DNA of 64,000 nucleotides from Arthrobacter sp. 35W (GTDB taxonomy: Bacteria > Actinomycetota > Actinomycetes > Actinomycetales > Micrococcaceae): positions 1,834,954-1,898,953 of the forward strand of contig NZ_KI519454.1 of assembly GCF_000482545.1 (NCBI RefSeq), written 5' to 3'. Below are positions 58,566-64,000 of the stretch, piece by piece. The notes beneath the pieces are model-generated. The model did not search any database. It saw only the letters and a program-made list of their open reading frames with translations, and had not been told where the DNA came from. Each line of letters opens with the position of its first letter. Positions within the stretch are counted from its first letter, which is position 1. A program made the position numbers and the translations under genes.

Positions 58566-59432
58566 GTGGTTGTAGAAGAAGGATTCCCCGGCCAGCGCCT
58601 GCTCGTCCTGCCGCGGCCGCTGGTGCGCACGGCCCTGGCCCGGCCGGGCACACGGGCGCTCCTCGTCACCGACTGCGGCTACTTTCCCCGCGCCAGGGCG
58701 CACGGCATCAAGCGCGTGGAGCCGATCCAGCAGGCGGTCGTCCTGCTCTGCACGGACGGCAGCGGCTGGTGCAGCGTCGACGGCGTCGACCACCGGGTGC
58801 ACGCCGGCCAGGTGGTTCTGGTCCGCCCAGGCGTGCCGCACTCGTACGGCAGCGATCAGGATAATCCGTGGACGCTGTGGTGGATGCACCTCGACGGCGC
58901 GGAACTGGAGGATCTGCTGGGACCCGGCGGCGCCGTCGGCCCGGCTCCGGTGCGGACCCTTCCCGATCTGTACCGGGCCGTCGCGCTCCTGGAGGAGATT
59001 GTCGGACAGATGGAGCGCGACGTGAGCCAAACCAGCCTGTTTGCCGCGACGGCGGGCGCCTGGCACTTCCTGGCAGTCCTTGCCTCGGGAACGGAAGCCG
59101 CGGGCCCGCGCAGCGGCACCATCGACCGGGCCAAGGCCTATCTGCAGACACACATCGCCGAGCGGGCCAGCGTCGCGGAGCTCGCCGCGATGGCCCGGCT
59201 GAGTCCATCGCACTTTGCCGCACTGTTCCGCAGCCAGGTCGGGCTCCCGGTGCTGGCTTACCAGACGCAATTGCGCATGTCGCGGGCGCGGGAGCTGCTG
59301 GACACCACAGATCTGTCCGTCGCCGGCATTGCCGCAGCCGTCGGCTACCCGGACGCCTTCTACTTCTCGCGGCAGTTCCGCAGCGTGCACGGCACCACGG
59401 CGCTGCGCTACCGGGCGCAGAGCAAGGGCTGA
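58566..59432 (+). CDS. AraC family transcriptional regulator
   Basis: A 288-residue regulator. The N-terminal cupin-like sugar-sensing domain (about 20-150) includes DGVDHRVHAGQVVLVRPGVP and HSYGSDQDNPWTLWWMHLDG. The C-terminal 100 residues hold two helix-turn-helix motifs (SVAELAAMARLSPSHFAALF and DLSVAGIAAAVGYPDAFYFS). It is divergent from the DUF5107 operon across 91 nt and very likely activates it in response to a sugar. The GTG at 58566 is the best start; no strong ribosome-binding site is visible. Confidence 0.92.
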   Translation: MVVEEGFPGQRLLVLPRPLVRTALARPGTRALLVTDCGYFPRARAHGIKRVEPIQQAVVLLCTDGSGWCSVDGVDHRVHAGQVVLVRPGVPHSYGSDQDNPWTLWWMHLDGAELEDLLGPGGAVGPAPVRTLPDLYRAVALLEEIVGQMERDVSQTSLFAATAGAWHFLAVLASGTEAAGPRSGTIDRAKAYLQTHIAERASVAELAAMARLSPSHFAALFRSQVGLPVLAYQTQLRMSRARELLDTTDLSVAGIAAAVGYPDAFYFSRQFRSVHGTTALRYRAQSKG

Positions 59433-59738
59433 GCCACTCGTCAGACTGAACCGATCCCCGGGGACGCTGATTCCGTGCTGCCGCAGGCGTTCGATGAGCT
59501 CGGGTCCGGGCGCCTCCGCGGAAACAGCCCGCAAGGACTGGGTGCGGACCGCGGGTCACCACGCCCTCGTGGATGAGGCGTTTGGGCTTCGCCAACCGGC
59601 GCCTGGCTCACCGTCAGGGCGCGGGCCGGCCGAGCCCGCACACAACCGCCGGCACGCCGCCTGTTAACATGGCAAGGATGTTCCCGGACGGCACGAGGCG
59701 ATCCGCGGGAAGCCAACGAGTCAGGACTGAAGCCAGAA
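59433..59738. other. 306-nt gap with a possible eroded coding remnant
   Basis: No intact gene. On the minus strand, protein-like pieces lie in different frames (for example AKPKRLIHEGVVTRG near 59590-59550 and ELIERLRQHGISVPGDRFSL near 59505-59445), which could be a frameshifted leftover. I could not identify the family. The promoter of trpF presumably lies in the right-hand part. Confidence 0.3.
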
Positions 59739-60347
59739 ATGTACGTCAAGATCTGCGGTCTGCAGACCGTCGAAACCGTTGCCGCCGCCACCGAAGCCGG
59801 GGCCAACGCCGTCGGCTTCGTCTTTGCCCCCGGCAGTCCCCGCCTCATCAGCGCAGAGCTGGCTCTCCTCCTTGGCCGCGGCGTGCCCCAGGGCATCGAG
59901 ACGGTGGGGGTGTTCCGCAACCAGCCCATCGACGAGGTGGTGCGCACCGCACACCTGGCGGCACTGACCACCGTCCAGCTGCACGGCAGCGAACCGTTGG
60001 CCGACATCGAGCGCCTGCGTGCGGAGGGGTTTGGCACCATGCGGGCCTTTTCGGCGCCCGCCTACGGCGCGCTGGACGCTGCGGAGAAGCTGGCCTGGGA
60101 TTCCGAGCGGATTCTGCTGGACGCCGTCGAACCCGGCGCCGGTGTGGCCTTTGATGCCAGCGTGCTCCACGGTGCGACGCCGCCGGGCTTCTGGCTGCTG
60201 GCCGGCGGACTCGCACCCCACAATGTTGCCCAGCTGGCCGCAGCCCTGCGGCCCAGCGGCGTCGACGTATCCAGCGGCGTCGAATCCAGCCGCGGCGTCA
60301 AGGACCCGCAGCTGATCAGGGACTTCATCACGGCTGCGCGCCGCTGA
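59739..60347 (+). CDS. trpF: Phosphoribosylanthranilate isomerase
   Basis: TrpF converts phosphoribosylanthranilate to CdRP in tryptophan synthesis. The 202 residues form the expected TIM barrel with the general-base Cys in MYVKICGLQT, GANAVGFVFAPGSPR, TVQLHGSEP, LLDAVEPGAG, LAGGLAPHNV and the phosphate-binding GVDVSSGVES. No other trp gene is adjacent. Actinobacteria often lack trpF and use the dual enzyme PriA/HisA instead, so a separate trpF here is notable (that PriA is unrelated to the primosomal PriA encoded nearby). Confidence 0.93.
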   Translation: MYVKICGLQTVETVAAATEAGANAVGFVFAPGSPRLISAELALLLGRGVPQGIETVGVFRNQPIDEVVRTAHLAALTTVQLHGSEPLADIERLRAEGFGTMRAFSAPAYGALDAAEKLAWDSERILLDAVEPGAGVAFDASVLHGATPPGFWLLAGGLAPHNVAQLAAALRPSGVDVSSGVESSRGVKDPQLIRDFITAARR

Positions 60348-60620
60348 CGCTGGGTAACAACCCATCGCGGCTCCCCCCGTGGCAGCTGAATTCCGGGCCC
60401 TGTTGGACAATTTTTGTCACAAAGGCGCCGTCGAAGCCTGTCTCGAGCCGTCCGACTACTTGGACCAGCCAACGGCTGGTGGGGCCCGCTGTCTGCCTGA
60501 AGACAGGTAGTCCGCAGCCGCATTGGGGCTGCTTCGCGGTGCTACGGTCCAAACATGCGTGTGTCAGGGACTTGTCCCGTGCAATTGGGGAACCCTTCAC
60601 AAGATGCAAGGAGGATTTTC

Positions 60621-61097
60621 ATGAAACGCTGGCTCGCACCCATGGCAGTCACAGGCCTACTCGTCGCCGGCGCCGGTCCGGCCGTTGCCGCCCCGCCCAC
60701 GAACATCGACGGAACAACAATCAGCTGGCCCTGCCCGCAGTTCACCCAGAACGTCACGCTGGTTCTCACCGGCAAGTCGAAGACGATCAACCTTCCGGGC
60801 GGCGGGGCGATCGGTGCTAGCCCCAACCTGAGGGTGACGGCGACGGCGCCCAACGGGCACTCCGCCAGCTACGTCATCACCGGAGCGCTCCACATCACGT
60901 TCAATGCCGATGGTAGCCAGAACTACATCGCAACGGGGCGGAACCTCAACCTCGTCCCCGCGGCCAACGGACACCCCTCTGGGTTGTCCCTCACGACGGG
61001 CACCTGGACTTTTGCACTCAACCCCGATTTTTCGGAAAAGACGCCCCTCGCGGGCTCCGGCACAAGGCTTGAGGTCTGCCAGGTTCTCGCTGGCTAG
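60621..61097 (+). CDS. Small secreted protein, function unknown
   Basis: A 158-residue exported protein. The signal peptide is clear (MKRWLAPMAVTGLLVAGAGP, then AVAAPP), so cleavage should be near residue 26. The mature part is beta-rich, polar and Thr/Asn-rich (VTLVLTGKSKTINLPGGGA, LHITFNADGSQNYIATGRN) with two Cys (SWPCPQF and LEVCQVL) that may form a disulfide. No known family recognised. An excellent AAGGAGG lies 6-7 nt before the ATG, so the longer upstream frame is not used. Confidence 0.8.
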   Translation: MKRWLAPMAVTGLLVAGAGPAVAAPPTNIDGTTISWPCPQFTQNVTLVLTGKSKTINLPGGGAIGASPNLRVTATAPNGHSASYVITGALHITFNADGSQNYIATGRNLNLVPAANGHPSGLSLTTGTWTFALNPDFSEKTPLAGSGTRLEVCQVLAG

Positions 61098-61105
61098 CAC
61101 CTGGG

Positions 61106-61151
61106 CAACGCCATGGCGCCTCCGGCCAAGGCCGGGGGCGCCATGGCGTTG
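61106..61151. terminator. Bidirectional terminator between the secreted protein gene and priA
   Basis: A 22-bp stem (61106-61127 with 61130-61151; one wobble pair) with only a 2-nt gap at its centre, placed between two convergent genes 8 nt after the first stop. Confidence 0.8.
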
Positions 61152-61167
61152 TAGGATTCCGTTCACC

Positions 61168-63225
61168 CTAGAGCACGTCCAGCCCATCGCAGCGGACCTG
61201 GACGCCGGGCAGTTTCTTCGCGGCGTTGGCGGCCTTGAGGGAACGCAGCCTGGCCGTCACCTGGCGGGCCTGGCCGAAGGGGAAGAACAGCAGGGTGCGG
61301 TAGTCCTCGTCCCCGTTGAGCGGCGCAGGACCCACGGTGCGGACGGAGTCCGGCAGGTCCAGTGCGGCAACGAAGGACGACACTGCAGACTGGGGGCCGG
61401 TGATCGAGGCGATGCGCACGGCCGGCGGCAGACCAAGCTCTGCACGGAGGGACAGCTCGCGCTCGGCATAGCCGGCGGGATCCCACCGGACAAGCGCGGC
61501 CACGGCGGAGGATTCGTCGGCCGTCACCACCACCACTCCTCCTTCACGCGCGGGGCGCACGAGGGCTGCGGCATTGAACCAGCGGCGCAGGGTGCCTTCC
61601 TCCGCGCGCAGGGATTCGCGGCGCATCTGGGCATCTCCGTCGAGCAGCAGAGCGGCAGCGTAGCCGGAAGGCGCCAAGGGCTCGGCCCCCACGGTGGCCA
61701 CGACGACGGCGGGCTTGTCCGGGATGCTGGCCTTGACGTGGTCTCCGGAGGAGGAGATCACCGGGAACTGCGGGAACGCCTTGCCCAGTTCCTCGGCGGT
61801 GCGGGTGGCACCCACCACCACGCGGCGCAGGTCGTGGCCGCCGCAGGTGCTGCACTGGAAGTCCGTCTCCGGCGTGCTGCACCAGCGGCACGCGGTCAGC
61901 GGCTCCAGACCTGAGCCGTGGGTGGACTGCATCAGCGGCCCACTGCAGACCTTGCAGCGGGCAATCTCGCGGCAGCGCTGGCAGGCCAGCGAGGGTGCAT
62001 AGCCGGTGCGGGCCACCTGGACCAGTACGGGGCCGCGCGTGAGCGCCTCTTTCGCCGTGGACCAGGCCCGCTCCGGCAGGCGGGCCACGCGGGCCAGCGG
62101 ATCCAGACCAGTCTCGTAGGAGTCGGCGGTGCTGATGACTCTGGCGGTCAGCTGTCGGGCCACGCTGCGCTCCGGGTGGAGGGGCTGGGCCCATCCGGTG
62201 TTGAGCAGCCGCTGGGACTCGGTGCTGCGGCTGTGGGCGGCGAGCAGCATGGCCGCACCCTGCGCCTCGGCCCGCAGCAGCAGCACGTCGCGGCTGTGCT
62301 GGTAGGGCGCGCGGCGCTCCACATGGTTGTCGTCGCCGTCGTCCCACAGGCAGAACAGACCGGGGTTGGCGACGGGTGCATACGCCGCCGAACGGGTGCC
62401 CAGCACCACGCGGACCTCGCCGGAAAGCACACGGAGGTAGTTGCCGTAGCGGCTGTTCTGGCCGTCCTCGGCCGTCAGCCGGACGAAGCTTCCCACGGGC
62501 AGCACGGCACCCACGGCGTCCTCCAGCAGCAGGAGGTCCCGTTGGTCGGGCACCACCGCCACGGCGCCGCGTCCGGAGGCGAAGCAATGGGCTATTGCCT
62601 GGGCCAATTGGTGGTGCCACGACACCGGGCCAAAGCCCTGGAGCGCGTTGAGCACGCCGCGGGGCGATCCACCGGCAGCCAGATGGGTCAAGAAGGGTGC
62701 GCCGTTCTGGTATCCCGCCAGCAGGCTGGGGCCTGGAGTGGCCGGCTCCTCTTCGGGGGCCCCTCCCCCGGCGGCCAGCCGCTCCAGGTATTCCTTGTCC
62801 AGCTTGGCCACACGCGGCGGAATGGCCACCCGGAGCACGTCGCTGACACTGCCGGCACAGCGCTCGGCCACGGCGCGGGCCAGCGCCAGCACCTCGGGGG
62901 CAAGCACAGGGACGGCGGAGAACACCTTGGACAGCGGTGTCAGCCGCGCGGTGTCGGATTCGGCCACCCGCTCAGTGAGGTAGCCGTTGAGCTCCTGCCC
63001 GGAGAAGCGGACCTTGACCCGCACGCCCGGCAGGGCCTCGGCGTCGAGCTCGGCGGGCACGCTGTAGTCAAAGATGCGGTCCAGATGCGGCAGAGAGGAT
63101 TCAATCAGCACCCGCGCCACGGGCAGCTGGGTGGCCAGCACTACGCCGCTGTGGGGGTCTGGGGTGCGTTCACGAGGCACAAAGCCGCTGAGCAGCGACA
63201 ACTGCACGCCGTCCTCTACGTCCAC
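61168..63225 (-). CDS. priA: Primosomal protein N' (PriA, actinobacterial type)
   Basis: PriA restarts stalled replication forks. The 685 residues have the N-terminal 3'-DNA-binding domain (ARVLIESSLPHLDRIFDYSV), a degenerate helicase region and a Cys cluster for zinc (CQRCREIARCKVC, CRWCSTPETDFQCSTC). The C-terminal domain ends QVRCDGLDVL. A Walker A GKT motif is absent where helicase ATPase motifs are expected (RGAVAVVPDQRDLLLLEDAV), as described for actinobacterial PriA, so it is probably not an active helicase. GTG start with GGAGGAGGAG upstream. It lies downstream of metK, separated by a terminator. Confidence 0.95.
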   Translation of the reverse strand: MDVEDGVQLSLLSGFVPRERTPDPHSGVVLATQLPVARVLIESSLPHLDRIFDYSVPAELDAEALPGVRVKVRFSGQELNGYLTERVAESDTARLTPLSKVFSAVPVLAPEVLALARAVAERCAGSVSDVLRVAIPPRVAKLDKEYLERLAAGGGAPEEEPATPGPSLLAGYQNGAPFLTHLAAGGSPRGVLNALQGFGPVSWHHQLAQAIAHCFASGRGAVAVVPDQRDLLLLEDAVGAVLPVGSFVRLTAEDGQNSRYGNYLRVLSGEVRVVLGTRSAAYAPVANPGLFCLWDDGDDNHVERRAPYQHSRDVLLLRAEAQGAAMLLAAHSRSTESQRLLNTGWAQPLHPERSVARQLTARVISTADSYETGLDPLARVARLPERAWSTAKEALTRGPVLVQVARTGYAPSLACQRCREIARCKVCSGPLMQSTHGSGLEPLTACRWCSTPETDFQCSTCGGHDLRRVVVGATRTAEELGKAFPQFPVISSSGDHVKASIPDKPAVVVATVGAEPLAPSGYAAALLLDGDAQMRRESLRAEEGTLRRWFNAAALVRPAREGGVVVVTADESSAVAALVRWDPAGYAERELSLRAELGLPPAVRIASITGPQSAVSSFVAALDLPDSVRTVGPAPLNGDEDYRTLLFFPFGQARQVTARLRSLKAANAAKKLPGVQVRCDGLDVL

Positions 63226-63350
63226 AGCTCCTCCTCCCGAACCTCAAGAATTCCGCCAAACACAACAAACCAGGCAGCCCGTCTGCTGCCACCTTCAAGC
63301 CAACCACATGCCACCGACAAACCGGCCACGCCAGCAGATGGCCTTAACGC

Positions 63351-63389
63351 CCAAGGGGCCCGTGCACACTGCGTGCACGGGCCCCTTGG
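63351..63389 (-). terminator. Terminator of metK
   Basis: A perfect 17-bp inverted repeat (63351-63367 with 63373-63389) with a 5-nt loop, 6 nt past the metK stop on the minus strand. Confidence 0.8.
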
Positions 63390-63395
63390 AACTGC

Positions 63396-64000
63396 CTAGG
63401 CGTTGAAGAAGGACTTCAGCGCATCCACGCGGTCCAGGTTCTCCCAGGTGAAATCGGGATCGTCGCGGCCGAAGTGGCCGTGTGCGGCCGTCTTGGCGTA
63501 GATCGGGCGCTTGAGCTGCAGATCGTTGATGATGGCCTGCGGGCGGAGGTCGAAGATCTCCGCGATGGCATCGGAAATGCGGTCCGGATCCACCGTCTCG
63601 GTGCCGAAGGTCTCCACGTAGGTGCCCACGGGGCGGGCCTTGCCGATCGCGTACGCGATCTGGATTTCGGCGCGGCTGGCGAGCCCGGCGGCGACGACGT
63701 TCTTGGCTACCCAACGCATGGCGTAGGCCGCGGAACGGTCCACCTTTGACGGGTCCTTGCCGGAGAAGGCGCCGCCACCGTGGCGGGCCATGCCGCCGTA
63801 GGTGTCAACGATGATCTTGCGGCCGGTCAGGCCGGCGTCGCCCACCGGGCCGCCCACGACGAAGGCGCCGGCCGGGTTGAGGATGTTCTTCACGTGCGAG
63901 ATGTCCAGATCGGACTGGGCCAGCACCGGGTCGATCACGAAACGGGCCAGGTCCTCGCGCAGCTGCTCCAGAGAGGTTTCCTCGGAGTGCTGGCTGGAGA
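63396..64000 (-). CDS. metK: S-adenosylmethionine synthetase, C-terminal part
   Basis: MetK makes SAM from methionine and ATP. About 201 residues are visible and the frame runs off the window, so the start is outside. Conserved pieces include [40 protein letters not shown] (the GGGAFSGKD loop), [20 protein letters not shown] and [12 protein letters not shown], ending in [14 protein letters not shown]. It is the 3' end of a normal actinobacterial metK. Confidence 0.97.
   Translation of the reverse strand, partial: SSQHSEETSLEQLREDLARFVIDPVLAQSDLDISHVKNILNPAGAFVVGGPVGDAGLTGRKIIVDTYGGMARHGGGAFSGKDPSKVDRSAAYAMRWVAKNVVAAGLASRAEIQIAYAIGKARPVGTYVETFGTETVDPDRISDAIAEIFDLRPQAIINDLQLKRPIYAKTAAHGHFGRDDPDFTWENLDRVDALKSFFNA

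Noticed and set aside
58440-59534. A 364-residue leftward frame opposite the AraC gene
   Set aside because: Mostly the antisense shadow of the AraC regulator; only its first 35 residues lie outside, and they are noted as a possible remnant.

Overview
The window is a GC-rich stretch of an actinobacterial chromosome, most likely from Arthrobacter or a close relative in the Micrococcaceae. I infer this from the base composition, the frequent GTG/TTG starts, gene blocks such as phoH-ybeY-hlyC-era, hrcA-dnaJ-rsmE and lepA-hemW, families largely confined to Actinobacteria (DUF3097, DUF222-HNH), and a PriA without helicase motifs. I found no rRNA, tRNA, CRISPR array or intact insertion sequence.

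Layout. 1-1.07 kb: the end of a beta-helical carbohydrate-binding protein, then a repeat-filled convergent gap. 1.5-7.1 kb: an LCP cell-wall ligase and the phoH-ybeY-hlyC-era operon. 7.4-17.5 kb: a GerMN lipoprotein; hrcA-dnaJ-rsmE with a CIRCE operator; DUF3097; DUF4870; lepA-hemW; a MazF/PemK-like protein; rpsT. 17.6-21.3 kb: a saccharopine-dehydrogenase-like protein with a coupled TetR regulator, and a nitrilase divergent from a LysR regulator. 21.3-28.5 kb: holA, comEC and comEA, interrupted by an opposing VOC gene; a flotillin/NfeD-like pair; DegV. 28.6-32.9 kb: GH20 hexosaminidase and leuS, with a leader that contains a terminator and a Leu-containing mini-ORF. 33.1-38.4 kb: glpD-glpF-glpK and a divergent SorC-type regulator. 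38.5-42 kb: aldo/keto reductase, hydrolase, glycosyltransferase, a tiny acidic protein and an NTF2-like protein.

42.1-51.9 kb is a galactoside-utilisation locus. A leftward operon encodes a solute-binding protein, two permeases and a GH36-like enzyme. A divergent rightward pair encodes a second GH36 enzyme and a six-hairpin glycosidase-like protein. A LacI regulator follows. No ABC ATPase gene is present, so the importer probably uses an ATPase encoded elsewhere.

51.9-64 kb is the most patchy part. It holds a DUF222-HNH protein with internal 24-bp repeats, a decayed copy of the priA 3' end, an epimerase-like gene coupled to a very large DUF5107/TPR gene, a divergent AraC regulator, a lone trpF, a small secreted protein, intact priA and the 3' part of metK. 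The priA fragment (about 53.83-54.04 kb) and the true priA end (61.17 kb) lie in the same orientation and bracket about 7.3 kb. This resembles the footprint of DNA acquired at the priA 3' end. I regard it, together with the leuS leader, as the most interesting structure in the window. I did not identify a clearly new defence or mobile system.
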